From a virus, in IMG/VR virus record IMGVR_UViG_3300019776_000051, positions 1 to 62,751 of that record: DNA of 62,751 bases; one strand, 5' to 3'. Made by a program: the position numbers and the translations under genes. Below the pieces are notes generated by a model. The model made no database searches. It was not told the DNA's origin and saw only the letters and a program-made list of their open reading frames with translations. Below are positions 1-9,132 of this stretch, piece by piece. How positions within the stretch are numbered: the first letter of the stretch is position 1; every line of letters starts with the position of its first letter.

Positions 1-87
1 AGTTTTGTATCTGCGGTCTTCAGCTTCAGAAGCACGGTAACGAACGTGTAAGAAAGGACGCTTAGCGTTCTTGCCCATAATTTGGTC
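1..87. repeat. Terminal direct repeat, left copy
   Basis: These 87 bases are identical to the last 87 bases of the window (62665-62751). The capsid gene continues in frame across the join, so the repeat shows that the contig closes into a circle or a circular permutation. An exact 87-bp overlap is more typical of a de Bruijn graph assembler k-mer than of a physical phage terminus, but a short terminal redundancy cannot be excluded. Confidence 0.95.
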
Positions 88-1293
88 GTACACTGAAGTA
101 GAACCTGCAGGAACCATCAAACCTGTGATAGTACCGGTTGCAGTTGCAGCAGTAGTATTTAAGCCACCACGCATTGTTGGGTCGTTTAAGTATTTCCAAT
201 CAGACTTGTAGAAGTCATAACCTCTACGGAATCCTGTGAAACCTAAGTTCAACGCCATATCAACATCGTTGTCGAAAAGACCGAATGAAGCTGATTGAGC
301 AACACCACCTGAAGTGTAGCCGTTCAATGTAGCTAACATATTGTCAATATCGAAGCTCAATCCACGATTTACGAATACAACGTTCTCTTCGATAGCACCT
401 TGCTTATCTAAACGAGAAACGATTGAATCCCAATCAGAAAGAGTTGTTGGAGTACCACCACCCCAAACGTTACCACGGCTGTTTACTACGTAGAAGATAC
501 CTTCAGAACCAATGTATCCTGCAGTTGCAGCACCTGAAGAAGATGCAGCAGGAACTGCTTCAATCATTGAAGTCTCTAAGTAATCTTCAAAACGTAAACG
601 AGTCTCGTGCTCTGATTTCAAATACCACAAGTAACCTGTAGCACCGTTCTCAGTAGTCACTTCAACCCAACCGATTTGAGCCATATCAGAACCGTTAACC
701 GCATACTTATCTTTGATGATAATAGGGTTGTTGCTGTAGATGTCATCTTCAGATTCTAATGAACCAACCATTCCGTTAGTTCCTTTTTTGAACTCAGAAC
801 CATAAATGAATACAGTACATTGAGTAGAAACTGCGAATGCTTGACCTGCAGTCTCATAGTAAGCTACTGTGAAAGTAGTTGCTGAAGGAACTGCTGTTAC
901 GATAGCCTTGTTGTAAACACCTGAAGTGTTATTTTGAATCATCAAAGTTTGTCCAACACGGATAGCGATGTAAGTCACGCCTGAATCAGCTACAGTGAAA
1001 GTTGCGGTTGCCGCACCTGCTGCTGCTGCTGAAGTACAGTTTGTGTACTTAATGTGTAAACGTCCTTGCTCAGCCCATTTGATTTGGTCAGAGTTAGACG
1101 GCATCTCTGCTCCTACCATACGTAAGAAAGATGCGATTGTTCTATTACCATAACGCTCAAATTCTTTCTCGTATGTATCAGGAAGATACTGATTCAAGAA
1201 GTTGAAGTTGGTAATGTAGTTTGTCTGCAAAGCCACCTGCTCAGCACTTGGCTGTAATTGGTAGGTAGGGTTGCTTAAAAGTGCATTTGCCAT
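1..1293 (-). CDS. Major capsid protein, N-terminal 431 codons (continues across the join at 62539-62751)
   Basis: This is probably the major capsid protein. The gene starts at 1293 (MANALLSNPTYQLQ) behind an A/T-rich leader and runs off the left edge. It continues in the same frame at the right end, giving a joined product of about 472 residues. Position fits: it lies directly after portal and scaffold and before the ring and nozzle genes, the usual place for the capsid gene in crAss-like and related podoviruses. Residues roughly 88-170 form a beta-rich segment (VGQTLMIQNNTSGVYNK) resembling a module in the 163-aa and 338-aa proteins. The HK97 fold itself cannot be proved by eye, so the call rests on length, order and composition. 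Confidence 0.8.
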   Translation of the reverse strand, partial: MANALLSNPTYQLQPSAEQVALQTNYITNFNFLNQYLPDTYEKEFERYGNRTIASFLRMVGAEMPSNSDQIKWAEQGRLHIKYTNCTSAAAAGAATATFTVADSGVTYIAIRVGQTLMIQNNTSGVYNKAIVTAVPSATTFTVAYYETAGQAFAVSTQCTVFIYGSEFKKGTNGMVGSLESEDDIYSNNPIIIKDKYAVNGSDMAQIGWVEVTTENGATGYLWYLKSEHETRLRFEDYLETSMIEAVPAASSSGAATAGYIGSEGIFYVVNSRGNVWGGGTPTTLSDWDSIVSRLDKQGAIEENVVFVNRGLSFDIDNMLATLNGYTSGGVAQSASFGLFDNDVDMALNLGFTGFRRGYDFYKSDWKYLNDPTMRGGLNTTAATATGTITGLMVPAGSTSVYDQIMGKNAKRPFLHVRYRASEAEDRRYKT

Positions 1294-1313
1294 TTTTTTT
1301 AAGTTTTAATTTT

Positions 1314-2438
1314 TTATACTCGTTTTATACTGCGGATTTTCAGGTTTCTTCCTGAATCAGGGTTTACCGCCTTCACCTGCATCCCTCCTGTCGTAGCTCC
1401 CACTTCAGGTGCCCTACGCTCTGACATATTGATGTTCTTGATTTTACGAGTAACATCGTCAGTTGCATCAGCCATCCCTTGTTCATAAAAGAACTTAGCG
1501 AACTTGTCAGGATTCATTGCTATAGCCAAAGACCTATGATAACCTGCTGCGTCTTTCATCAAACCTTGCTCATCCAAAAACTTACTAATAAAGTTTTGTG
1601 GCGTTGCTTGGTTCTTTTTCAACTCATTGGCGTCTCCCGGAGCAAACGTGAACTTCTTGTCATTAACATTGAACTCAAAACCTTTGAACTCTCCGCTAAA
1701 AACTTCGTTCGTCTTTTGGTCAAACCATTGACGCTTACGATTGTTCTCCTCTTCAATTGTCTTTGCCTGTTGGGTATATTGCTTATAGCTTTCGTATATC
1801 TCTTTCTCTGCATCGGGGATAAATGCCGTACTTGACTCAAGGGGCATTTTGTATTTCTCCTTCTGAGAATTGAAATATTTCTTGGCTTCAGCAAGAACTT
1901 TCTTTTTTGCGATTTTTGCTTTCTTAACGGTTGACTCATCATCCAACTCCTCGTCAAATCTGTAGTCATCCATCAAAGCCTCGATGTCATCACTATCGAG
2001 ACCCTCCTGCGTAGCAGTCAGGTATTCTTTAAGAAGTTGGTCAGGATTCATTGCATCAAAGTCTTTCTTTAACTTAAGAAAGTCTTCAAAACCACGCCCC
2101 GTCTCCTTCTTGTATTTCATATAAGCAGCTACATCTTCAGGTAATGGTTCAGCGTCATTACGCTCAGCAACCAAGTCATCTAAAGAGTTAATCTGCTTGT
2201 TATATCTTTTACCAATATATGAAAGAACGTCTTCGTCTTTTAGCTCAACCTCGTTTGCTGCTGCCGCACCTGCATTGTCATCAGTTCCTGAATCACCTGC
2301 TCCTGCGTTATCATCGGCTGCTGCCCCTTGGTCATCTCCTTGATTTAACGATTGCTCGTGTTTCTCAAGTAATTCTTTTTCAACTTCTTGAACACTCTTA
2401 GGTTCAATAACGTCTAATGCTCTAACTTTTAATTCCAT
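1314..2438 (-). CDS. Capsid scaffolding protein
   Basis: This 374-aa, highly acidic protein sits between portal and major capsid gene, the standard location of a scaffold. Residues about 30-62 are a low-complexity Asp/Ala/Gly stretch with repeated DDNAGAG units. The middle (about 100-210) is charged and helix-prone, and the last 35 residues turn basic (LKIRSIKRV). An acidic helical body with a basic C-terminal tail that could contact the shell is typical of phage scaffolds. No protease motif is visible. The start at 2438 follows the leader AAATCAAATCAAATG and a promoter-like box at 2459-2466. Confidence 0.7.
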   Translation of the reverse strand: MELKVRALDVIEPKSVQEVEKELLEKHEQSLNQGDDQGAAADDNAGAGDSGTDDNAGAAAANEVELKDEDVLSYIGKRYNKQINSLDDLVAERNDAEPLPEDVAAYMKYKKETGRGFEDFLKLKKDFDAMNPDQLLKEYLTATQEGLDSDDIEALMDDYRFDEELDDESTVKKAKIAKKKVLAEAKKYFNSQKEKYKMPLESSTAFIPDAEKEIYESYKQYTQQAKTIEEENNRKRQWFDQKTNEVFSGEFKGFEFNVNDKKFTFAPGDANELKKNQATPQNFISKFLDEQGLMKDAAGYHRSLAIAMNPDKFAKFFYEQGMADATDDVTRKIKNINMSERRAPEVGATTGGMQVKAVNPDSGRNLKIRSIKRV

Positions 2439-2458
2439 TTGATTTGATTTAATTTATA

Positions 2459-2466
2459 CAAACTTA
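2459..2466 (-). promoter_or_regulatory. Candidate Bacteroidota -7 box before the scaffold gene
   Basis: On the minus strand this reads TAAGTTTG, matching the Bacteroidota TAnnTTTG element, about 20 nt before the scaffold start. I see no convincing -33 TTG at 19-23 nt spacing, so this is a weak candidate for extra expression of scaffold and capsid. Confidence 0.4.
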
Positions 2467-2485
2467 TACAAAAATTTTGACATTT

Positions 2486-4921
2486 TTAACGAGGCTCAAA
2501 TTCAGCTAAGTCAAATCCATCCAAGCTATCCTCATTTGACTCAAAACTCATAGGAGGCAAATTGTTCTTTCTTTGATTAATCAACTTAGATTGCTCGGTG
2601 TTTTGCTGACTAATTCTTTTTGCTTTTGCATCCTCTTTCATCTGCTCTCTTGCATTCAAGTCGCTAACCTCCATACCACGAAGCTGAAGATTATAGTTGA
2701 ACTCTTCACGCATTAACTGAGATTTAAGTACAGCTTCATTGTTTGACTTCTGAATATCAAAAGCCACCTCCGCTTGTTTAATCTGCATTTTAGCACGAGC
2801 CTCCAACTCAATCTTCTGCATAGCAGTATCGGCTGCCAACTGCTGAGCTTGCAATTGCTGCTGAGCAATCATTGCCTGCTTCTGCATTGCCATCTTCTCC
2901 TCACGCTCTTGAGTCTTAATACGCTTCATCTTCAATAATTGGTTCGCAAGTTTAATGTTGCGAATCTCACGGATGTCAATAGCGTCCTCAAGATTAATGT
3001 CACCTTTAGATAATGCCATTTGGATATTAGCTTCAAGCTGTGCTTTTTGCTCTTCATCAGGTGAAACCTCAATGAAAATACCAAAGTCATAAATGTAAAG
3101 CTCCTTAATGTCGTTTAATATAGATACGTTGTACTTTCCAATTTGGTTTGCAAACTCTTCTTTAAAGTCAGAGTATTGCAAAATATCAGCAACTCTATAC
3201 GTTAAAGCCTCCGCTAATGTACGATAAATGTACAATGAACTTTCAAGGATATGTCTTGTAGCTGTATTAGAGTTTAATGCCGCTAATTTCTGTAGACCAA
3301 CTAAAGAGTTAGGGTCAGGATTAGAACCATCTCTTGCTTCGTTAAGACCGGTCACAGACCTAATCATATCGATGTAGTGGTTCATATTTGTAATAAGCAT
3401 CTGTGTTTTAGCTGCACCTGAGTTAGATGTCAACTGAGTAATAGGCACTCTTGCATTATTAAAGTCACCATCTTGAGTAAAGCTACGTCCAATTACACTA
3501 CCTGTTTGGAAGTATAATCTTAAAGCATCCTCAGGATTGTATGCGTTACCTGTACCTAAGTCAATTTCATTCAAGCCATCGGCATCAATGAATACACCAT
3601 CAGGTACAGTACGAGCAATAACTTGTTGTAGTTTTAAGTGCGTGATTTGAATCAAGTCAGCGAATGGTATCATTCTGCGACATAATGATTCAATAGCTCC
3701 CTTGTACATACGAGGAGCACAAGCAACATAGTTTGGCATTGCGTGCTGAGATGCTGACTTAGGACGAACCATATTCTCAGACATTCTCCATTGTAATAGG
3801 ATATTTGTTCCCATTACCATAATACCTTCATACCAAACGTCAATAGTTTTTTCTATCTTCTCAAAGTTGCCTTCCTCCATCATTTCAGTTGGAGGGTTAA
3901 ACGTCTCGTCTTTCTCAATCACACGAGAACCACCACCTTCAAGTCTTTTCTTTTTATAAACGACTTTCTTTGTAGTCTTGTAGTTGAAATACATCAACGT
4001 GCAAGTGTCTCTATAAAACATATCGTTTTGATAGAACTGTGCTACGTTGTAATAATCGTACCACGCTTGGCTATATTGAGTAATTTCTTGTAAGTCTTCT
4101 TTCGTTAATGATTGGTCAATCTTCATAAGCTCCGTTAAAGGAACTGTCTTAATCTCTCCCCAATAAAAAACATCTTTGAAGAATGGGTCTTCTGTATAGC
4201 TGTAAACTATATTAGCAGGGTCTACGTATGAAATCTTAACACCTGTTCCTTGTAAGAACTCGTGCTTTGCTACACCAATACCAATAACCGTTTGGTCGTA
4301 GTCTAATCTTTTACGAATATCTTGATAATGATTCTCATCAAAAATAGTATTGATTGCTTCTTCTTCTGCAATCTCAATAGCAGGCTTATAATTAAGCTGC
4401 ATATATAATGATAATTCTTCGTCTGTTTCAGGAAGCTCATCAGGCTCCATCATAAATGTATCTACGCCTGTCTTCTCTTTAATAGTCATCAAAATATCTT
4501 TTGACACCATCTGAGCTTCAATCATATCCTGATACTTACTTCTCTTTGCTTGAGACATTGCATCTTGTGAATATGCTTTAACCTTAAATAGTCTATCAGA
4601 CATTCCGTTTACAACAATGTCAATAAATTTAGGAAGAATAGGAACGGGAGTCCAATCAAGATTTAAGTAAGACAAATCACCATCAATAGCCAATTCGTTT
4701 TTGTATTTACCAATTGGTTGCTCACCTCTTGCATATAACCTTAGTCTGCGGAAATCTTGCCATTGACCATAGTATCTACAATTGTTGCCATCCTTTCTAA
4801 ACCATTCGTATTGAATAGCCTGACCAACTTGCAACCCAAATGCATCAGATGCTTTTTCAGCATCAGTTGCTAACTGACTTGGGAATGAGGCGGTGTTTAT
4901 GTTGATTGTTACATTTTTCAT
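2486..4921 (-). CDS. Portal protein
   Basis: This 811-aa protein is the likely portal, the dodecameric ring through which DNA is packaged and ejected. It follows the large terminase (ATGA overlap at 4918-4921) and precedes the scaffold. Its size suits podovirus portals with long C-terminal helical domains. Residues about 640-790 are a long Gln/Lys/Glu-rich helical region (many KQA, QQQLQAQQL segments), consistent with a barrel or coiled coil. The first 80 residues include FRKDGNNCRYYGQWQDFRRL, and the central region is the mixed alpha/beta portal core. The assignment rests on order, length and architecture. Confidence 0.8.
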   Translation of the reverse strand: MKNVTININTASFPSQLATDAEKASDAFGLQVGQAIQYEWFRKDGNNCRYYGQWQDFRRLRLYARGEQPIGKYKNELAIDGDLSYLNLDWTPVPILPKFIDIVVNGMSDRLFKVKAYSQDAMSQAKRSKYQDMIEAQMVSKDILMTIKEKTGVDTFMMEPDELPETDEELSLYMQLNYKPAIEIAEEEAINTIFDENHYQDIRKRLDYDQTVIGIGVAKHEFLQGTGVKISYVDPANIVYSYTEDPFFKDVFYWGEIKTVPLTELMKIDQSLTKEDLQEITQYSQAWYDYYNVAQFYQNDMFYRDTCTLMYFNYKTTKKVVYKKKRLEGGGSRVIEKDETFNPPTEMMEEGNFEKIEKTIDVWYEGIMVMGTNILLQWRMSENMVRPKSASQHAMPNYVACAPRMYKGAIESLCRRMIPFADLIQITHLKLQQVIARTVPDGVFIDADGLNEIDLGTGNAYNPEDALRLYFQTGSVIGRSFTQDGDFNNARVPITQLTSNSGAAKTQMLITNMNHYIDMIRSVTGLNEARDGSNPDPNSLVGLQKLAALNSNTATRHILESSLYIYRTLAEALTYRVADILQYSDFKEEFANQIGKYNVSILNDIKELYIYDFGIFIEVSPDEEQKAQLEANIQMALSKGDINLEDAIDIREIRNIKLANQLLKMKRIKTQEREEKMAMQKQAMIAQQQLQAQQLAADTAMQKIELEARAKMQIKQAEVAFDIQKSNNEAVLKSQLMREEFNYNLQLRGMEVSDLNAREQMKEDAKAKRISQQNTEQSKLINQRKNNLPPMSFESNEDSLDGFDLAEFEPR

Positions 4922-7167
4922 CTAATCAATTGACTTGTTGTTCCTTCGTTTTTATATTTAGCGAAGTTAATAATTAATTTCGATTCTTTTTTCTCCGGTA
5001 TGTATAGATGCTTCTGATTAGCCATAATGCATAATCCTGAACTGATAGAGGCGTCAAACTTAGTTCTGTCATTGATGTCAAACTTAGCCCAATCCTCAAG
5101 CGTTCTTGTAAATGGCATCGTGCCCATTTCTTCAGGGTCTCTATACTTTGCTTCCAAATCTAATCCAACATACTTCTCAATATAGGATTCAATAGCGGAG
5201 GCGTGTGCTTGCTTAACATCTTCAGATGAGTTTGGAATACCTCCTAACTCACGCTCAGTCTTCGTTAATTTAGCCAATTGCTTATCCGGTCTATTGATAG
5301 AGAATCCTCTGTATCCCCTATTTTTTATATGGTATAAAAGCCTTGGTTTATTATTCTCCACTAAGATAGGCATTCCGTAGAATATACAAGCCATTAGCAC
5401 CTCTTCAAAGAATATTTCTGCCGTTTGTGGACGAGCAATGTACTCCAAGAAAAATTGATTGGTAGGTGCGTCATCCATATGAAACTTAGTCATACCGTGA
5501 AGTGCTCCATTAGAACCACGTCCACCTACTACCGCTGATATGTCATAAGAGTCACAGCCGAATGAACCAAGATGGTCATTGCCGGGATACTTAATTCCGT
5601 TACGTATATGCACATTGTTTTGCATATGCTTAGGAGGTGCCCAACTTATCAGGAACCTTCCACGTGTATCAGGAGTCCATATCACCTCAGTATCTTTGAT
5701 GCCATCCTTCCACGAAAATGACCCACGAGTAAGGTAATGTTCCTTAATCATTGAGTCATTATAATCAATCTGCTGATATATCTTGGTTAAGTTGAACAAG
5801 GCTTGCTTGCTCTCATCACGGAATGCGTGAGACTCCGTTCTTGGGAACTGACGATAGAACTCGTTAAGTGCATCGGCATCACTCTTCAATGAGTCAACCT
5901 CTGCCTCCCAATAGTCAATGGCTCCATTGGTAATCCAATTACCATCTACACCTTTGATAGGATTTTCAGGTTTTCTGAATACAGGGAATCCGTGTATGTC
6001 AATAAAGCCTTCCATATTCCACTCCATAGGAATAAACAATGCGTATAGACCGCTCTTAGTTTGTCCGTTGGCGTTGCGGCTCTTTACATTAGACTGCTCG
6101 TAAATATCTTTGAAGTTCTGACCTCCTTTGCTTAACGCATTAGACGTAGAACCCATCATACATTTACCAATAATCTTGCTACCCAAACGCAAACACGTTT
6201 TGGTTACACGCCAATTCTCTTTGATGTTTACAGGCTTAACCCATTTACCACTCTCATCGTGAGCTAAGAACAATAGCTTCTCTCCATCATAAGAGTTATC
6301 TTCTGTATTCTTCCAATCTATTGTGGTATCAAGTCCGTCAATCTCATTGTCGTCAGACTCATACATATTCTTCTTGGTAATCTTGGATGCCGGTACTCTG
6401 AACGCAAGCTCAGTCTTTGGTTTATCCATACCATCCATTACAGGCTTGAAGAAGAATGGGAGACGGCTATTAATAGGAACAACCTTATCGGTGAACATTT
6501 TTTTAGCATCGGCACCCGTCTTAGACAAGATACCTATACGTGCGTCACGTGCAAGCGTACCTATGTTGACACACTCTGATGATGACATAAACGAGAATCC
6601 CGAACGTCTAATCTTTAAATAGACCATTCCAAATGACCTTGGGTCTGCCTTACAGGCTTCCCAAAAAATCCAATAAAGTCTATTGGCTTCACGAAAGTCA
6701 GGATAACCTACGTCAATACTTGACCACTGTAAGTACATATAATGCGAACCGGTAATGTAGGTTTTGACGCCATTGTTCATAAACCAAAAACCTTGCTCTC
6801 GATAATCAAACTCCTGCTCAATGTAATCTACCCAACGGTCTTTAAATTCTTTCGGCTTGTTGTTCCACTGAAATATGGATTGTATTTTGGCTAAGTCTTT
6901 TGGATACTCTTTTCGTTCCCAATATTGTTCAGCCTTTGATGAGTGTCTTTGAAGACACTTTTCAGGTGCAGCGGGTAAGGCAATCTTTAATCCTTCAATT
7001 TCATAAATCTCGCCTATCTGCCCTGTCTTTGAAATAATAATAACGTCATATTGGTCATTATAGCCATACAGCCATGACCTCACTCTATTTTTGTTAGAGA
7101 TGACCGCAGGTGGGATATAATCCTTCAGCACCTTACATAGACTATTGTTTTGACCTTCGTTCTGCAA
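4918..7167 (-). CDS. terL: Terminase large subunit (packaging ATPase and nuclease)
   Basis: This 749-aa protein is the DNA-packaging motor. A divergent Walker A-like segment RRSGFSF lies at about 187-193, a Walker B-like LLFLAHDE at 298-305, and a possible coupling motif MMGSTSN near 337-343. The C-terminal part holds an RNase H-like nuclease start (FGCDSYDISAV, Asp539). Non-classical RR-x-G-x-S P-loops are common in Bacteroidota phage terminases. The start overlaps the end of the upstream 95-aa gene by 26 nt. A copy of the 16-bp palindrome (6943-6958) lies inside the coding sequence and encodes CLQRHS. Confidence 0.88.
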   Translation of the reverse strand: MQNEGQNNSLCKVLKDYIPPAVISNKNRVRSWLYGYNDQYDVIIISKTGQIGEIYEIEGLKIALPAAPEKCLQRHSSKAEQYWERKEYPKDLAKIQSIFQWNNKPKEFKDRWVDYIEQEFDYREQGFWFMNNGVKTYITGSHYMYLQWSSIDVGYPDFREANRLYWIFWEACKADPRSFGMVYLKIRRSGFSFMSSSECVNIGTLARDARIGILSKTGADAKKMFTDKVVPINSRLPFFFKPVMDGMDKPKTELAFRVPASKITKKNMYESDDNEIDGLDTTIDWKNTEDNSYDGEKLLFLAHDESGKWVKPVNIKENWRVTKTCLRLGSKIIGKCMMGSTSNALSKGGQNFKDIYEQSNVKSRNANGQTKSGLYALFIPMEWNMEGFIDIHGFPVFRKPENPIKGVDGNWITNGAIDYWEAEVDSLKSDADALNEFYRQFPRTESHAFRDESKQALFNLTKIYQQIDYNDSMIKEHYLTRGSFSWKDGIKDTEVIWTPDTRGRFLISWAPPKHMQNNVHIRNGIKYPGNDHLGSFGCDSYDISAVVGGRGSNGALHGMTKFHMDDAPTNQFFLEYIARPQTAEIFFEEVLMACIFYGMPILVENNKPRLLYHIKNRGYRGFSINRPDKQLAKLTKTERELGGIPNSSEDVKQAHASAIESYIEKYVGLDLEAKYRDPEEMGTMPFTRTLEDWAKFDINDRTKFDASISSGLCIMANQKHLYIPEKKESKLIINFAKYKNEGTTSQLIR
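6943..6958. repeat. 16-bp palindrome copy 1, inside terL
   Basis: GTGTCTTTGAAGACAC, one of ten copies of GTGTCTTYRAAGACAC. This copy lies within the terminase coding sequence and is translated. Confidence 0.9.
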
Positions 7168-7429
7168 ATCCTTGTTTTGTATCTGTTTTACTTATTCCAC
7201 GTTCTGCGGAATCAATGTTTTCTTTTTCTGCCTCTATTCGGCTCAATATCTCAAACGCATCAAAGATGGCTAACTTCTTAGCTGCTGCTGCGTTCTTCAT
7301 TTTATCGGCAGACACATCAGTATCTGACTCGGTATCAATAATATCTTCTTCAGCCACCTTTACAAGATGATTGACAGCTTTATATCCGGCTTCAATAATT
7401 CTGAGCTTTATTTCTTTAGTGTCTCTCAT
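7142..7429 (-). CDS. Putative terminase small subunit
   Basis: This 95-aa protein is encoded immediately before terL, overlapping it, and shares its ATG region with the end of the dioxygenase gene. It is mostly helical: an N-terminal helix (KEIKLRIIEAGYKAVNHLV), an acidic linker, then a long helix (MKNAAAAKKLAIFDAFEIL). A short helical protein just upstream of TerL is the expected place and kind of small terminase. I see no diagnostic helix-turn-helix motif, so the function is positional inference. Confidence 0.5.
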   Translation of the reverse strand: MRDTKEIKLRIIEAGYKAVNHLVKVAEEDIIDTESDTDVSADKMKNAAAAKKLAIFDAFEILSRIEAEKENIDSAERGISKTDTKQGFAERRSKQ

Positions 7430-7902
7430 TACTTAGCTTTTAAAAATACTACCTGAACTAACCTTGCTGTAATTGCTTCTCCAAAGTTATCAAAAATATT
7501 CCTCGAGTGTGGAGCGTCTGAGTTAAACGCAATCATACGATTGAACTTAGAGTACATCGTAATCAGTGGCTTTTTTTCTTCATCGTAAATTGTTGTACCA
7601 TCATCCTCAGGAGCTTGCTCGTTTAGATAAAGCAAACAGGTAATGTCACCCATCATTTCATCAGTATGTACAAAATTTGGTTCTTTTTGGTTCAATGGAG
7701 ACTTCCTAATAAAGTTTAGTGCTACTTTGTAATCATTAAATAGTTCACAGCAGTATTTAGCAAACTCATCGTTAGCGTCTCTTGGCTGAATGTTCTTGAA
7801 CACGTACTCACCATCTGCCACGTCTTGAAACCCGTGCAAGTGTATATCTGATACATAAGATAATGGGTCTTTAATAATGTTGTCGAATGTAATTAGATTC
7901 AT
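7429..7902 (-). CDS. 2-oxoglutarate/Fe(II)-dependent dioxygenase (prolyl 4-hydroxylase-like)
   Basis: This 157-aa protein matches the 2OG-Fe(II) oxygenase superfamily. It shows an iron-binding H-x-D (His79, Asp81, in FVHTDEMMGD), a following strand CLLYLNEQ, a distal His132 (SDAPHSR), and a basic residue near 147 (ITARLVQ) that could bind 2-oxoglutarate. The spacing between these fits phage P4H-like enzymes. It lies between a double cpn10-like gene and the TerS candidate, with ATGA-type overlaps on both sides, so it is made with packaging proteins. Possible substrates are virion proteins or host proteins. The family is well supported and the substrate is unknown. Confidence 0.8.
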   Translation of the reverse strand: MNLITFDNIIKDPLSYVSDIHLHGFQDVADGEYVFKNIQPRDANDEFAKYCCELFNDYKVALNFIRKSPLNQKEPNFVHTDEMMGDITCLLYLNEQAPEDDGTTIYDEEKKPLITMYSKFNRMIAFNSDAPHSRNIFDNFGEAITARLVQVVFLKAK

Positions 7903-8462
7903 AATTTGATTGTTATTTGGTGGTCATACATCCTATATAACTTCTCATCATCTACCGTGAACTCGTATTCGCTATCAGGACTAAAGCATACCATATCTCC
8001 TGCCTTTATACCACGCTCAAGTAAGTACTCGTTAGGGTATTTCATTATACCCATTAGAGGTTCTTCTGAGAATGGCTTCTTGATATAGCTTTCAGTAGTA
8101 GGAATAGGCTTGACAAAACAAAATCTATCATAAGCGTTCCACGTGGAACCTTGTTTATACATAAAGAATTGCTCGGTCTCAATAAAGAATAGGTCATCTT
8201 TAAAGAATGACTTACCACTTTTTTGCCTACCACGCATATCATTATAGAACTTGAATACGTTATGGTGCACAAGTAAAGTGTCACCTTCTTTGATGGGTCC
8301 TTTGTACCCTAATGGAAGTTCAACGACTTCTGCAAATCGGTTAGAGAACTTGTGGTCCTCCTCAGAAGTACTGACAATAAAGTCAATTCCTCCTATCTCT
8401 TTGGTATTGTCGTATCTCTTTCCATTAACCGGCTTGGCTATGAAATAGAATGGAGACCTCAT
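7899..8462 (-). CDS. Double cpn10 (GroES-like) fold protein
   Basis: This 187-aa protein looks like two GroES-like halves in tandem. Residues about 4-75 (YFIAKPVNGKRY, EIGGIDF, AEVVELPLGYKGPIKEGDTL) follow the co-chaperonin pattern of a KP start, a GGI strand, a V-E-L strand and a P-x-K-x-GDTL turn. Residues about 110-187 repeat it (FCFVKPIPTTES, ERGIKAGDMVCFSPDSEYEF, ending YDHQITIKL). A separate single-domain GroES lies at 22060-22317. This copy is in the packaging operon, so it may assist capsid folding or have become a structural protein. It contains a perfect parS-like palindrome (8136-8149). Confidence 0.55.
   Translation of the reverse strand: MRSPFYFIAKPVNGKRYDNTKEIGGIDFIVSTSEEDHKFSNRFAEVVELPLGYKGPIKEGDTLLVHHNVFKFYNDMRGRQKSGKSFFKDDLFFIETEQFFMYKQGSTWNAYDRFCFVKPIPTTESYIKKPFSEEPLMGIMKYPNEYLLERGIKAGDMVCFSPDSEYEFTVDDEKLYRMYDHQITIKL
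8136..8149. promoter_or_regulatory. parS-like palindrome, copy 1
   Basis: GTTCCACGTGGAAC is a perfect 14-bp palindrome matching the chromosomal ParB-binding parS core known from several bacteria. This copy is inside the double cpn10 gene. A second identical copy is at 22594-22607. Confidence 0.55.
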
Positions 8463-8689
8463 TAGATATTGATATTATATTCAATTGAAATCGGGATGGT
8501 GGAGGTGAACTCTTTCCAAAGCACCACCTCCGCCTTCTCGTTTATAATGTAAATCTTGATAGATTGTTTCTCGACATCGAGCTTAATCAAGTGTATTTCA
8601 TTCGTATCATTCAATACCTTCTGACCTACAATGTAGTGCATTGCACCGCCTTTGTAATCCGGTCCTATTGATATTTTACGAATGTCCAT
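8462..8689 (-). CDS. Conserved small phage protein, unknown function
   Basis: The 75-aa product starts MDIRKISIGPDYKGGAMHYI. I chose the start at 8689 because it overlaps the stop of the upstream 132-aa gene (TAATG); a longer start about 16 codons upstream would bury it in that gene. It is a compact alternating-strand protein with no recognisable catalytic motif. It lies at the start of the cpn10-like/dioxygenase/terminase group and is translationally coupled to both neighbours, which suggests a packaging or head-assembly role. Confidence 0.65.
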   Translation of the reverse strand: MDIRKISIGPDYKGGAMHYIVGQKVLNDTNEIHLIKLDVEKQSIKIYIINEKAEVVLWKEFTSTIPISIEYNINI

Positions 8690-9087
8690 TATAACTCTTC
8701 TTCTTCCTCTTTGATAAATGTAATACCTGTCGTCCAATCTTCTAAGAATGTAAATGTCTCTAATCCATTTGTATTAATGACTTCTATAGGTTTAAACTCA
8801 AATTCTTTTTCGTTCAAAAACTCAATATCTTTTACTAATTTTTTTGCTCCTTCTTTAGTGAATTTGTATTCTCCTTTTTCATTCATAATAAGAACCCCTT
8901 TATCATCAGTGGCAGCATTATCTAAACGAAGTTCATCTCTTTGAGAATTATAAGATTCGTGATGAGTCTTAAACTTCTCATAAATTTTAAATAATTTTTT
9001 TTGAATTTTTGTTTCTTGACCACCAATAACATTGTTAATAGAATTAACTAAAATGTTAAGGTCTTTGTACTTTTTCTTGGTTTCCAT
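8689..9087 (-). CDS. Hypothetical protein with acidic C-terminal tail
   Basis: The 132-aa product is charged and mostly helical in its first 60 residues (KKYKDLNILVNSINNVIGG, then a Lys/Glu helix) and ends in KEEEEEL. I do not recognise the family. It is preceded by an A/T leader containing TTAAATAAAATTTAATCAAATG and directly precedes the 75-aa gene with a TAATG overlap. Position between fibre genes and packaging genes suggests a late function. Confidence 0.65.
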   Translation of the reverse strand: METKKKYKDLNILVNSINNVIGGQETKIQKKLFKIYEKFKTHHESYNSQRDELRLDNAATDDKGVLIMNEKGEYKFTKEGAKKLVKDIEFLNEKEFEFKPIEVINTNGLETFTFLEDWTTGITFIKEEEEEL

Positions 9088-9132
9088 TTGATTAAATTTT
9101 ATTTAATGTAAAAGTAATGAATAAATATTAGA

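Noticed and set aside
1-87. Physical direct terminal repeats of the virion DNA
   Set aside because: An exact 87-bp overlap looks like an assembler k-mer, the repeat falls inside the capsid gene, and physical ends usually lie near terminase genes or gaps. It cannot be fully excluded without read-end data.
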